Part shown: positions 33,733 to 46,759 of the stretch, piece after piece
Numbering within the stretch: the first letter of the stretch is position 1
Layout of the letters: the number at the start of each line of letters is the position of its first letter
Assembly: GCA_012656075.1 (NCBI GenBank)
Contig: JAAKBF010000013.1
Coordinates: 124,001-188,000, forward strand
Direction: 5' to 3'
DNA: 64,000 nt
Origin: Phytophthora hibernalis
Taxonomy: Eukaryota > Oomycota > Peronosporomycetes > Peronosporales > Peronosporaceae
Made by a program: the position numbers and the translations under genes
Notes under the pieces: generated by a model
The model's input: only the letters and a program-made list of their open reading frames with translations
What the model was told of the DNA's origin: nothing
The model's database searches: none

Positions 33733-35610
33733 CTATGTTTTGCTGTGTTTCCTTGGTTTGGTGTTTTTCACAGTGCTGGTTATCACGTGATGGACCGCAT
33801 CTTTGTTTGCGCAGACGATAACTGCTGCAACCTGGTGATGAAGGGCGAATGCCGTAGCTGGTGAGGTCAATGTCGACCGCTGCAGATTGTGCTGCACATT
33901 TGACTGGCGCTGATGGTGCTGGAAGTGTCCGAGAGACTGCAGGAGCAGTGCGACGATCGCGGAGACGCATCCGAACAGCATTTTGGTCCCTTTTTCGAGC
34001 CCGGGAAACGTTTCAGATACTCGTGATGTATTAATTGCCACTTTCATTGCATCCTTTGCCCAGTTTCGCAGCGATGCATCGTAGTTGACTTTCAGTATCG
34101 GCGTCCCACTGCACCAATTGATAGGGCGCTTCCGCGTATAGCGTCGTTGCAACCGAATCGGCCATTGCGGTGACAACACGTGGGCCTTTATCGTCACCCA
34201 AAACATCATCTAGAACGCTGATAGCTAGACACTACGTGACGAGTGGCTTCTGGTGAGCAACAGAGCGGCTGCTTGAAATCGCCTCTGGCTTGACTCCTCC
34301 AAAGCAACGATTTCAGTAGATGTGGCCCCATTTTCAGCTAACAATGCAAACTCAATGTTAGGTAGTTTTTCAGACACATTTATGGCCAGCTCTAAGACAG
34401 TGTCAGCACTAACATCGTTCGTCTTCTTAGCACGATTCTGAGACCGCTTTAATCCGTCCCATCGTCGAAGCAAAAAATCCGCAGACTTGGGTTCAATTCC
34501 GTCGAATGTTGCCGCAGCAAATTGTAGACGTCGGTATACACCTGCTTATGGTGTTCCAGGGACGATATGCGAGCCATCGTGAATAGGTTCTTCATCAAGG
34601 CATCCTCGTCGGGCTTGATGTATTAGTCATTAACTGGCTTATCGGTCATGAGGACGATTCGCTGACCAGTGACAGGTGGAGGTGCTTTAGCAGTGCGTCG
34701 ATACCTGGTAGTCGTATATAGACCGCAAGAAAATCACGCTTTTGGAGATTAAGTGCGCGGTTATCGAGGCGATCCACCGCACAATTTGATAAAAATTGTT
34801 GTGACAGCTTCATTTACCGACCAAGCGCGTTTGGCTGCTAGTTGCTCGGCACGAAGTAGTTTAAGAAGCGCAAATGCGTGGGCAGCAAATTCCTATGCAG
34901 CTTTATCCAAATGCAAAAACTCCATGAAATTCTTGCGGTTGAAGTGATTGTCCTTGGTGAATGCATTTATCTGCTGCAACGTGATATCGTTCGAGGGTGC
35001 ACTTCTAGAAAGAAAATGGGCCTCTACGCTGCCCGTTTGAAGCTGAATCATTTCGAACAATTGTTCCCATGGACTGAGCTCAACCGGCTGCGCTGCATGT
35101 GTCCAGTAATTTTGGCTGGGTGCAAGCTCGCTGGCATTCATCGCCATCAACTTGTTTATGTACTCAAGCCAAGTCGACTCAGGAAGCAGACCACTGCACA
35201 TAACAGCACTTTGGCACTAACAATTCTGAAATCTGTGCCTTAAAATTCGGGATTCCGACGGTGTGGCGCTCCTACGGCAAGATTGTTCTGCCCAAAATCA
35301 GTTAGACAAATTATTAAATGAGCTTGGCCTTGAATTTAGTACACACAGCTGTAGAAGGAAGATGGCCGAGATGCGTAATACCACCCACTTGAACCGAAAG
35401 AATACGATCGAGGAGCTTTCGGAGCTTGAGTGAAATTTGCTGAAGCCTTTCTTCTTCTTCCAACGCTGCTTGAGGTGACTTGACCCAATCGGCTAGTTTT
35501 TGTATAAAGAGCGATATTGTCACAAAGTCATCACGGGAAACCACCCGCAAAACTAGTAGATAGTGCTTGTTTACCGCGGCGACTCTAGATTTCCATTCTG
35601 TGACCACCAT
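33733..35610 (-). other. Row of minus-strand ORFs downstream of the Helitron helicase
   Basis: Three or four ORFs follow each other on one strand: 35314-35610 (98 codons, with EEEERLQQISLKLRKLLDRI helix-like), 34893-35201 (102 codons, starts MCSGLLPESTWLEYINK), 34225-34473 (82 codons) and 33733-34209 (158 codons, ends in a His/Gln-rich part). No family is recognised. Their shared strand and position after a Helitron helicase suggest either a degraded second Helitron ORF or captured host exons. Confidence 0.35.
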
Positions 35611-35623
35611 TGCGCGTAGGGTT

Positions 35624-36220
35624 TCACCCTGAACTATTTACACCGTTGATGCAACCGCGCAAACAAATGGAAATTGCTGGATATTGGTACTGACAAAGGG
35701 AAAAGTTTAGGATCCAATCGAGTTGGGTAGGGATAGCGTGAGTCCCTCGGTACAGTCGCACGAGTGCATACAGTGTCCGTTGGGATGGAACTTGTACAAC
35801 CACGCCAGTCCGACTATCACGTACTCGCTTGAACTTTGTATCTTTCGTAAAATGCACGTCCTCGCGTAATCCCAAACTACCATACACTGCTCCTTTGGCT
35901 GGACGAATGTTTTGTGTCATTTGAATAGGCATATCTAGTATCAAATCAAGAAATGGGGCCATGCATGGCCACATCGTCAATCACAAGCATATCAATATCC
36001 ATCCAGTCACCCGCATCACCTACTTTTTCCAAGCTTAGCATAAAACTAGCTAGCGTTCTTCCGCGTATAAGTGTAGCTGTTTTGCCTGTTAGCGCTGTTT
36101 TTCGTGTACATGATCCGCGCCCTCAACTAATACACAAGCTTGAAGCTGCATCAATCACGCGACTTTTACCACCTGGACCACCAAGAAAAAGTCTCAACTG
36201 ATCTTTTCGGAGGACGTAAT
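35624..36220 (-). pseudogene. Helitron PIF1-type helicase remnant
   Basis: The minus strand shows LRLFLGGPGGSGKSRVIDAA, a Walker A motif, then TLASFMLSLEKVGDAGDWMD and MLVIDDVAMHGPIS, a Walker B variant. The frame then jumps to DMPIQMTQNIRPAKGAVYGS, which belongs to the late helicase motifs. The middle of the helicase (GDFLQLPPV region and motifs III-IV) is missing, so there is a large internal deletion. Confidence 0.8.
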
Positions 36221-36793
36221 CGAATACATCCTGTGGAGAGTGCTCGCATTTTTTCCTCCATGTTTTTCCAACGCTTCAACCAAGACGATCCAATTTCGCA
36301 GAAAGCGATGTACTGAAGCATATTGAGAGTGTATGCCTGTGATACAGTTGCAATGGACGCATAACGCTCTATTTCCGTACGTTGTACCTCACTCGAAGCA
36401 AGAGGGGTCCTACGTATATTGTCTTCTCGTAGAGCATCGTCTAGCTGTTCTATAACGGTAGTGTTAAGTTCATGGTCGATAGATTGACGCGATGCACCAA
36501 CAGGGTTGTCTGTTTCCGGATCACTAACCTATTTCTGTTATTATTTTGGTACGAGTGAGAATGACGACCATTGTAAATCCATTTCGCCAACCCTAAACCA
36601 AACTCTGCTCTGCAACGACGAAACCCGGTTGGGCGTTTCCGTTGTTCTAGCGCATATCATCCCTTAATCGGAAAGCTTTTTAAAATGCCTTTCACATTAT
36701 CATCCGGGATACAGACTCAAGAAAAAAACAGGGTCAATAAGGAAAGTTTCATGTATTTTTCCATCGCGATTCGCTCCGCTCCATTCATACTGG

Positions 36794-39045
36794 CTATTGC
36801 TCTCTTATAATCTGTCTGAAAAAGTATCCATCCACTTGACTCATATCCTTCGTATCAGTTGAAGCTTGTTCGTTGTCCTCGCATTCATTTGCCCGCCCTT
36901 GGAAATAGTCGTCCATATTACTCATGATCGTCTGAGCAAAAGATGATCGTTGGGGTTCCCATTTTGCGTAAACAGTATTCCAATTGTCATCGCTGCACGT
37001 CATACTGTCCAAAAATCATGCACAGTTCGGAACGGCTTAAAAGAGCTAACGCAATCAGAGATCGGTTTGCCCGCTCATCGTCGGGGATGTTACATCCACC
37101 AACGGCATGTGGTCCGCTAGCGCTCGGGATTGCTTTTCTGCTGGAGGCAATTCGGTGTGTGTTGATTAATGGATTTCCCTGCTGAAAACACGTCTCTTCT
37201 CTGGTAGTTTTGTGCGGACCGCTCGAAAATACATAATTCAAAACTCGTAAATATTTAAATCTTCTAGTCTAAGTGGTCGGAAAATATAGTCATCAAGCGG
37301 CAACGCTGGTCGGATGGCAGAACTACTTTCGTTATCAACAGGGTCGCTGCAACCTAGTGTACAGTTATACGGCTTCTGTTGAAGCAACTGATTCATCATA
37401 TTCCCAGGGGTAAATTGATACATGTTCCTGTCGAATAGCAACACGATCCTCGCAAAAGATAAAATGCCGCGAGCGGGCCAGCCACTTCCTGCCGGTTGGT
37501 TAAGTTATACGATAACGATGTCACGCGCGTTCATGCCAATTGTACCCGAGACTCATGATTGCATTCATCGTCAGTCGCTTTTCTTTGCGACGATTCAATG
37601 CTGTCAATGCAACCGCTTCTGAAGAATCAACTTGACTCTGTGCTTTTGTCACGTTCTTACAGCAATAATAAATTCCATCTGTTATTCCTTCCCCACCCAA
37701 AAGAACTTAAATATCGTGATTTGACTTAAATGTCGCTCTTATGACATCGTTATATCCATTCACGAGCTCTCGCGCCACTTTACGACATAGCCGCATTCCT
37801 GTGTGCTGAAAATTGGTTCGGGCAACGCGATCCCGAGGAAACATATAATGGCGTTGCGCACGACTTCTTGAAACAACTTCCTGCATAGCACACCAGTGCA
37901 CGTTCAATAGCACAACTAGCGTTGAAACCATAAACTTAAACGACTCATCTGATATCCCCACATCATCCGACGACGGGGGTGATAATTCAATTGTGCGTTT
38001 TATAAAATCTTCATGAAATGGGTCTTCATCACGGCGTGTATATCCTCCTTGCAATGAATCCAATGACTCGAGGTAGGCCTGGTATAAAGCGTCTCCTTTT
38101 AATATTTGCACCGTCGTCGGTGTTGTATCCAACTATCGCTGCAAATACTATCGTTGGACCACAACATTGTCTGCATTGCTAATATCTTTCCTCCAGAACA
38201 CCTCAAACAAAGACCGCTCGTGAATTTGCGTTGAATTTAGGGGTTCCATGATAGGTGATCATAATGCGGGTCTAGCTTGCGCTATTTTACGCTTCATTAC
38301 ATGTTGAGAGTTCATCTGTGCTTTGCAAACTCCACACTGGACCAGAAAAGGCTCCTTAGCACTCTTCGTTCTCCAGCGCTGCATTTAAACCAAACATCTG
38401 CCTTTGCTTCGGGTGGAATTGGAAGCGCTTCCAGATATTTGTAGCTTGAGTCGCAATAGAAGCACATATAATCATCGATAGGAAGAGCCAAATCTGTAGT
38501 AGCGATGCTGTCGGTGTACTCTTCAATAACCCGCTGAAGAGTTAATTCGTCACCTTGCTCTCGAAGCGCTTTTTCAAAAGCTTCACTATTTGGAAGATTT
38601 CTATTTAGCCAAATCAAGAAATGAGCGTGCAAAGTGCCACCGCCCTGCGTCTCGACCATCCCGAAATAATATTTCACCAAACCAAAAAGTCTCTCACGAG
38701 GTTGCATGCTATTACCGTTTATACCGAGCACATGAGTAATAAAAGCCTAAAAATATCGCATGAAAAGCTGCGCTGACGCCACCTCGTTTTTCAGGCTGGC
38801 TTCGCGTAATTGAGTCCTCAAAGGCATTTTTAAAGACCAATCAAAAATACTTTCACATCTGCTCACACCACTGTAATGGGCATACGACGCTGCTACATTC
38901 GGGGTCAAAGTTACGAATATTGCGGGTTGCCCGTATCGGGTTTGATAAGCAAACGCATCTTATTGATAGCTTCGTCTCTCATGATTGCTACCCCACAGCA
39001 CACCGGTGCTGAAATCCACAGACCTTACAAATCTGTCAACGTTTG
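36794..39045 (-). pseudogene. Helitron Rep (HUH) and linker region remnant
   Basis: In minus-strand order: RYGQPAIFVTLTPNVAASY (Rep motif 1), GLVKYYFGMVETQGGGTLHA followed by HFLIW (HUH motif, about 38.62 kb), VLLNVHWCAMQEVVSRSRAQ with RHYMFPRD, then GIYYCCKNVTKAQSQVDSSE, where the nuclease Tyr motif lies (about 37.66 kb). Next come DDYIFRPLRLEDLNIYEF and a polar region at 36.8-37.0 kb. In the Tyr motif the usual K-Y pair reads K-N. Several frame changes interrupt the gene. It is a dead Helitron Rep-helicase. Confidence 0.85.
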
Positions 39046-40733
39046 AATCCCCACCCGCGAGGACGCCGATTGTCCTTGAATACGGCCTGCCTTGCTCCGT
39101 TGTTCAGTGGTGATGTTTTCGTTTCCTTCAAATATGTCTGGACGCCGCTTCCATTTAAACGCCAAGTGCAAAACATATTCTGCACAGATAAACGAATAAA
39201 AGCCACCAGCACAAACAGCGGGTCCTCTGTAAATTGGCGCGAAAACAAAGCACTATAATGCTGTATGCAAGCTTTCGCGGACACATGGATTTTCCAATCC
39301 TCTCCTGGATGTCCTCTACCAAAAGGAAATAAATGGGGGACATATTGGCGTAAACTTTTTATCCTTCGCTTCTATTATACTGCGACGAATGGCGCACGAG
39401 AAAGCGTCTTTTAATATGCAGTCCAGCGCCCATTTCTGAGACGATCGAGTGCATCACATGCCGTTGGTGCGCGACCTTATCATACGTCGCCCAACTACCG
39501 TTTCCTCATCTTCGGTTCCGATCTGACCGCCATCACCCTCTCCAGCAACTCGATCTTGCTCAGTTTCCACCTCATCTGCACTGATTATTTGCATCTTCCA
39601 TCTGTTCTGGTTTAAAAACTCAAACAAAAAGGTTATTCAAATTCATCAAGCTTGATCTCAACTGACGAATAAAATTCGTTGTGCTCCTTGTAAAAAGCAA
39701 GTATATTTCCACCATAGAACGTCAAACACGATGCATCTATTTGCTTTTGCTTTTTGCGCATCTGTAACCCCCTAGCAAGTACAACCCGATAGCATTCCAC
39801 ATTGCTCAAATTTAGAAGGTAGCGTCGCTGGTGGACCTGGCGTGGCCTCAAATGTCAAACAATGGGAGCGTATTGAGAGGTGTGAACCTCCGGCCATTAC
39901 ACGTGTAAATGCGACCACTGTAACAAGCTGCGTCATTATCCTTTCAATAATCGTAAATTCCAGTAACTGGCTTGGTTAAATGCCAAGAAAAAACATTTTT
40001 GATTGAGCATTTGGATAGTGTCACTGCTCTTAATCCCCATCACATGTGTCGCAGATCCGCATCTTTACAAATCCGTCCCTTCGAGCAATCCCATTCCGTG
40101 ACAACATAATAATCGCCAGGTTGGCAGACATATCTGAGCAGTTGTATCGTATCGCGAGATCAGGTGGTAAGTTTCATCACTAATGCTTAGCAGTGCACGC
40201 ATATGTCCCACATACTCGCCATTTTTAGAGCAAACATCCACATAACGTTGTCGTAAAACCCATCGATCACAAACACAGCAAACGCACTGCTCGAGTCCCT
40301 CAGACCTAATGCATTTTGCAACGTTTTTAGCACCGTCAGCTTTGCTTCTGGCGAAACAGATCTGACGCCATTCATTGCACTTGTATCAGATAAGGCATTT
40401 GTTCGTTTGGCATCCTGAATCTTCCGACGCCTTTATTTTAACTTGCTTATGAAGCCATTAGGCGGCTTGGACATCCGATGTTTCATCCGCTTTGCGCCGT
40501 TTATAGTATTCTCGTTGCTTTTGAAGTCTGTCGGCCTTCTGCTCAACAGTTTGCCGTGCTCTACATCTCTCGACTGCATCACAGTTCCTCTGTCTTCTTT
40601 CTTCGTAATTCAACACCATTTTGAAATGTGAAACAGTGAAAGACACGTCCGTTTTCCTTATCACTATCCATCTACTCGCTTTTTCAGTAACGGTATTGTC
40701 GCGCCCGATTGCAAAATGATGTAACCCTGTCAC
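39046..40733 (-). pseudogene. Helitron N-terminal region remnant
   Basis: At 40458-40733 a basic stretch (RRQRNCDAVERCRARQTVEQ, then KREYYKRRKADE-like) matches the Arg-rich N-terminus of Helitron polyproteins. Further pieces at 40187-40375, 39633-39851 and 39036-39284 lie on the same strand with no named domain. Together with the Rep and helicase parts this gives a relic of roughly 5 kb. Confidence 0.55.
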
Positions 40734-40752
40734 GTTCAGACTAGCTTCTTAC

Positions 40753-41007
40753 TCATTTTGACATGCAACGAATACAGGCGCATACAGAAATGTGATACTT
40801 GCTACCGTAGTTGATGATAATTTTAGCACCTTGTTGGATGTCCTCGCTTGCGATGATACCAATCCGATACACCCCAGCTACTGTCCAATCTTCAGCTCTG
40901 CAATTGGGGGCACAACTGTGGTTGAAAAAGCGCGAGATACTATCAAACCGCCGGGGGCCACTTTGAAGTGGTAATCGTGTAGACTCATCATTCGTTTGTT
41001 TGCGCAA
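40753..41007 (-). pseudogene. Second C-terminal SET-domain fragment
   Basis: The minus strand encodes ISRFFNHSCAPNCRAEDWTV, then GVYRIGIIASEDIQQGAKII and NYGSKYH, followed by a CACIRC post-SET-like Cys pair. NHSC and the NYG segment are intact. No N-terminal SET half is present. It lies immediately upstream of the Helitron N-terminus and could have been captured or left behind by transposition. Confidence 0.7.
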
Positions 41008-41739
41008 AATTCGTGATGCGCTCGAGGAGCGATTGGAGTTGAGCTTGGTTCTTGGTCATCGCGAGGTTTCCTTTATTTTCACAAATTGGCATTTTCGCAT
41101 ATGGAACCTTTGAAGGGTGTTAATCTTTGACGAAACGGACCATATGTGCGATCAATGTGCGACAGAGTGCAATGGATACGTATCGTCAAACTGCCGACGA
41201 GTAACTTGGTATTTGTGTGGTGCATATCATCCAATCAAGTGTTGTACACGTTTTCATTTAGAATGAGGGTATCGTAGAGCTTTCTTTTGGCCAATAAAAG
41301 GCATTATTGTTAAGTGTGAATACTGCCGACACCAAGCGACGTATAATGTCGCCAAGGTTCTTGAAATATGCTCGAGCACTATAGTGAAGAGATGTGAACA
41401 TCGTTTAATCAACATATTGTGCACTCTACCGACTTTTAGCCTGGATTTTGTATTAGCCTATTTTCGCGTTCGATACTGGTGGTAATGGGGTTTCGTCTTC
41501 TTCGTCGAGTTGCCTGACAGTTGAGTTAGCGATTAATAGCATTTTCATAAGTCTAGGATGTATCCGTACACGGCGTAGAAGGCAATTATATGTGGTAGGC
41601 ACATCTCCATTAGACAAAGACGTATGATTGCAAGGCAAAAGAAGTAAAAAGTGTTGAGTAGTTATATTAATAATCGGTACAGACGTTACTCTCCACTAGC
41701 AGCTGCACTGTGCAGCTCTCGTTGCCGTCTTTATTTCTG
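41008..41739. other. Spacer, no gene seen
   Basis: AT-rich, with no domain or repeat visible. Confidence 0.3.
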
Positions 41740-42480
41740 GTACCAGCGTGCTGTTGACGTCCTTCCGATTCTGCCATCTGCGAAGCTCTTTCTACAGTGT
41801 CGTTCAGGTCGTCCTCCTGCGCACGTCGGCGTCCTACGCGTCAGTGTCGAAGCTATCCTCCGTGTGTCGACGTCCTAGCAATTCTCCTGCGCGTCGATGT
41901 CCAGGTCGTCCTCCTGTACGTCAACGTCTTGGTCGACGTCCTGGTGTCCACCTACTCTGGCGTCCTTGCGTCCACGACCCTCCAACGTCACGACCTTGAT
42001 GCTCACCTTGTCTACGCGTCTACCTCCTCCTCCGACACCGACGAACCGCTCCGACACCCCGTGCATGTCACCCTCCTCCAGCTCCCTTGTGTCCCATCAG
42101 TGGTCATGCATGTCCTCTTCCCCCAATGTCCTCGAAAGCAAAGTCTCACCAGCATCTTCGGCGTCCTCTGCCGCTCCAGCGTCTACATCCTCTATTGATC
42201 CACTGTATACGTCGTTGTCCTTCGGCTCCCGGCGCCGTCCTTAGCTCCGGCGTCTCAGTCTCCCTACCATTATCTTCTGCGGGCGGGCGTCCACGTCACC
42301 TTATTGCGCCACCACGGCAAAGTCCTCCTCGGCGCCCTTGTGTCGTCGTCCTCGGACGCCGGCGTCCGGAATCCTTGCACTCACGTCTTTCCGCCCCCAG
42401 CGTCCACGAACTTCCCCACATCGCGCCGCGTCCTTGCCATCACCAGATGTCGCCCACACGAAGGCGGGGGCATCTGTCTG
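41740..42480. repeat. Degenerate CGTCCTCCTGCGC-type low-complexity tract
   Basis: The plus strand is strongly pyrimidine-rich and repeats variants of GTCGTCCTCCTG and GCGTC at irregular spacing for over 700 bp (for example 41808-41822, 41908-41922, 42323-42339). Long open frames on both strands (for example 41797-42198 plus) follow from this composition. It looks like an old, diverged tandem array or a former repetitive coding region. Confidence 0.6.
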
Positions 42481-45400
42481 TTGAGGGCCATGATTTAAAA
42501 TGTATCTGAGCCAATGACAAATTAATTGACTTTTAGCTAATCATTGTGCTGTCGGCGGCGTGGGCCGCTGTCGGCCATTTTACGCAATGGCGGATTATAT
42601 CAAGCATATGTTAAGAATCACCCTCAAAGAAGAACGTCAATATTTGAGGACTTATTTGATGTATTAGGAGAGTCAAACCAGGCAAATACAGTCCTAAGTT
42701 GTTGTAGTTATGTTTTGCCTATTTTCAAGGAAATTAGATCGTCTTCGACTAAGCTAGGAGTACATGTTACCGTATTTATTTTTACTGCTACCGGGGCTCC
42801 AGCACCACGACCGACGCACACACACGCTGGTTGGAGCACTTCATGAAGCTGAAATACCGCGCACTGGACGTGGGTGGTCCTACTACGACTGCGTGAACTC
42901 CGCCATTAAAACCTCGTCCTCCTTCACCTTCCGCGACCGTGACATCCAGTTGTGCCGAAAACAGTTGTCTTTTTGCCCCTTCTCACCGCAGCCAGCTGCC
43001 TACACATGATTTTGCTATCGGCAACGCATCCTTGTCTGCATCAACCTGCTCACTCCAAAGTTATGACGACAATTTCCGCTACTCGTTGATCAACTTCACC
43101 AACACCTTCACGAACGCATACATACGAGAGTCTCAAATACGTACAGGCTTAACTTGAACTTGCAGATCCCCAGAGTGACCTTTCCAGAAACGTTGACGCA
43201 CTGCTTCGCGTTTGACAACTTCTGTTGGAGCAGCGCGATCTACATCTCAGACATGAGCGACGGCTCAATAACGGTAATCGCCGTAATGACCTCAATTTCC
43301 GGTGACCGTTTCCAGCTAAATGAAGTAATCCATGAGCCTACACAGACGGAGGCTCCAACTACCAGCAGATACAGAGTCATAGCTAGCGCACAACGTCGCC
43401 GACAGTCTTGCATTCCTAGCCTTCTCCCCTGTGAACTCACCATGTGCTGTTGTATGTCCTCTAGCGGCTGTCCCGTGAAGACCATGTTCTGCGCTCACGT
43501 TTCTAAGACGTCCTACATGTACGCCGCGACATGTGTTGAGCTGATCCTGGGGCTGTCTTGTTCCTGGTACATACACGACGATGCACAAAGTTCCAACGTA
43601 CCAAGTGGACAGATTCGTGACGCTCTCAGCGCGTCATCCACGAGCGACGGTCTGGGATGACATACAATGACATACGCGGGCGGCGGCGGAGCAGCAAGAC
43701 TCGGAGGTGTTTGCGTCCGTGAGAAGCGTTCAGGTGTCTCCGGAGCAGGAGAAATAGCGACCGGCTGCTGCTGGAACTGGGTGGAGGCACCACCACAGCC
43801 GTCAACTAGAGGATGTCGGACGTGACGCGGCGCACACGTGTGGCCTGAGGCTGATATAGCGCGCTGCGGCGTCACGTTCTGGCAAATCGATCTATCAAAT
43901 ACTGGTGAAAGGTTTCGATGACCTGAATGTTGTACGAATGTTGAGCGAGATAATATCAAACGGGTTACGCAGTACCGTGGAATTAATCCTGTGATGGTTG
44001 TCTATACCAAAATGTATTCTCAGTAATAATCAGCTCATTCCCAGAACAAGCCGTCGTCAGTCCGAAAATGGCTTACTTGAAAAATGGTGGGGGCGAAAAA
44101 TGTATATTTTACGACCGACAATGACCGCTCGTATCAAAGATAAGGATCAATTTCTAGCTGATCAGTTTGCGTGTGCACAAGAACATTTGAAGCGTGAGGA
44201 GGAACAAAAGAAAAAATGGTTGTGTCCTTCTCATGGAAACTTAGAGATATGCTCACATGACCAGTTTAACACATTCTTGAAACTTCGGCAAAATCTAATA
44301 TTCTCAAGAGTGGCTTCATACACCTTTATCCTTTACTTTAGGATGAATTCTTGCAGACGAGCAGATATTTTGCTTGCTGCTTTCAGTCGTGACCTATGTT
44401 GTTGATTCATGCTTTAAAGATGATCGCTTGAAGCACGGAGGTTAGGACAATTCATAGGCATGGGCCTCGTTCGGGGTGGTGATGCTATTTGATTTTGTTC
44501 GCCATGGTCGATTTCAAGTGCGGGTTCGTGACAGCTTTCGATCCTTGGGAAGTATATCAACACATGACTGACCGCTATCACACCGTTATGTAAGGTGAAT
44601 GTAGAGACACCTTGCAGACAACGCACTCAAAGCTCGTTTTGAGGCCTAGGCGACTGTGTCCCTGGTTTTCAATGTTGTGGCATCGACGACAGCAAAGAAC
44701 GCAACCCCGGTACAATGCAGTTTTGATTCAGACCTAGAATACGGTCGTCGAATCAACAGCTAAAGTTATTTTAAAATAAATGCGTACCGCTAGGTGTGAC
44801 GTCCTCTTTGAAAGCCGCAAATCAATTCACATCTCAAGTGGAACCGCTTCTTGTAGACGAACGTGGTGCCCAGCTCGAATGTACTCGCTTGAAGGGTGTT
44901 TTCACCGATAGTGCTGAAAATGCGCGTGACGCTGTAGGTCTTTCAGAGAGAGAAATAGCAGATTCGCGGCAGAATACAACAGAGCTTGGGGTACTTTATC
45001 TATACTTTTGAAAGGTTTTGTAAGTAGTACAAAGTGACGTGCAAATAAATAGGGTTAGCTAAACTTTGTTGCCCTGAGATATAACTCAACAAAAACAACA
45101 TTCACCTGCAGTAGAAATAAAAAGTATGAGCTGTACACACTGACATTAGCATACAAAGCCAGAGCGTTGCAGTCGGGGGTAGCAAGGAATACTTCGACAT
45201 CTCGTTTTAAAATACCCTTAATAGACATCGATGCCGCCTTTACAAAAGAGCGTGACAGTTGGAATGATGTGCTATGCCTCCCAGATTTCCAGTTTTGCTC
45301 CATAGAGGCCTGATCGATGCAATGCCTTAGCTGATCAGAATCAAATTGGAAACTGCTCCATTATCAACGTAAACTACCTCAGGTATCCCTTCTAAAAAGC

Positions 45401-46737
45401 CCAAGATACCCCAGTACCAACAACAATGTGAATACGACGAATATTGGAGGAAGATGACACGTATTCAAAAATTGAATCCAGTAGATCGCCCAAACAATGA
45501 TGTGCACAATATGGAGACGGTGACCTTGATCAGGAATCACATTGAATAGCGTCCCGCAAAAAGGCATGTTCCTCACTCAACTGTCGTAAACATTCCGTAT
45601 GAGACCGCCAGTGTTTGTTCAATCTGTACTGTGCACGAGGCATGTGAGGTTTGTACTCCATCACGGCATGAAAATATCCACTCCGAACATTCAAACTGAA
45701 GCCTTATCACCAGGAGAAATCGTAGCTACCAATACGCCTCTCCATACATAGCGGTGTCAGTAATTATTCATATTCGTATCCTGTGAGCAGTGTCGTGAAC
45801 CAGGCAGACAAGATAATTCGTTTTACGCGCCTGACAACAATCCGTCCGACTTAAGTTGCTCGATATGATACCCCGAGCGCTTGTATAGAAATGAAGCAAT
45901 GTGAATGGCAATATTGTCTTCAGTGACGGAATCCATTTTCGTATCATGTGAACAGTGCCGTGAACCTGGTAGACAATAGTGCTTTATATATGATGAATCT
46001 GGCGTTTCCCTGGCTACTTTATGATAGGGAGCGGCTCCGGTTCCGGAACGAAGAAGGCGATCTAGCAAATCTCCATTTCGCCCAGAAACGAGCAGCAGTG
46101 CATTTTGACAGAAGTGCTTGAGCTTCTGGTATTTTTCTGAGTTCCTCTGTCATAAATGATTGTTAGGCCAGCTAAGCTTCTTAGTGAAGAGGTTATTGTG
46201 CTTGACGAGATGGATGGAGCGGTTATTGAAACGAAAGCAGAATAAATCGCTTGTACGTCTAGATCTCTTTTCTACGGTCATCGGTAGCAAAATCCCCACC
46301 ACATCTAACAATAGCTTTGTATATGTTCGCAGCAACGGATCCAGTAAATCGGACCTGTCATGGCATAAACCCATTAGGTGTTCGATACGACATCGTCAGT
46401 AACTGCACCTTCCCTTTAAATGCTGAAACATGACGGGTGACGTCCAGTACCCAGGCCCCCATTAGCAATTGTTATGTAGCCAAAATATAACGGCCCAAAT
46501 GTGTCCGTTATCTAGCTTACACTACAGAATGCGAGAAAGCGTCGGGAGACTCAGAAGACTGAGTCGTAGTATGAACTTTGTGACAAATTAAACTCTGATT
46601 TAGGAGAGGGCCCGTCGAGACCACTCAAATACTAACTGACTGAAAAATCTCTCCACTTTCAACTAATGAGATAATGAAAGCGCATCCCACGCTAGGCGTG
46701 TCTTCGTAAATATCAACCTAAATAGATATATCTATAA
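42481..46737. other. Decayed block with unassigned ORFs
   Basis: Plus-strand 43154-43660 (168 codons) and minus-strand 43513-43959 with 43240-43485 overlap. The minus strand has more coding character (PLEDIQQHMVSSQGRRLGMQ and one hydrophobic segment LYLLVVGASVCVG). Plus-strand 43998-44405 (135 codons) contains DQFACAQEHLKREEEQKKKW. None has a recognisable domain. A spaced direct repeat lies at 45773-45815 and 45937-45980. Confidence 0.3.
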
Positions 46738-46759
46738 ATGAAACTACAGACTACCCCCC

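Noticed and set aside
41797..42198. 133-codon ORF in the pyrimidine-rich tract
   Set aside because: Open frames occur in several phases because of composition; no protein domain.
43154..43660. 168-codon plus ORF as a gene
   Set aside because: The opposite strand has equal or better coding character, and neither has a known domain.
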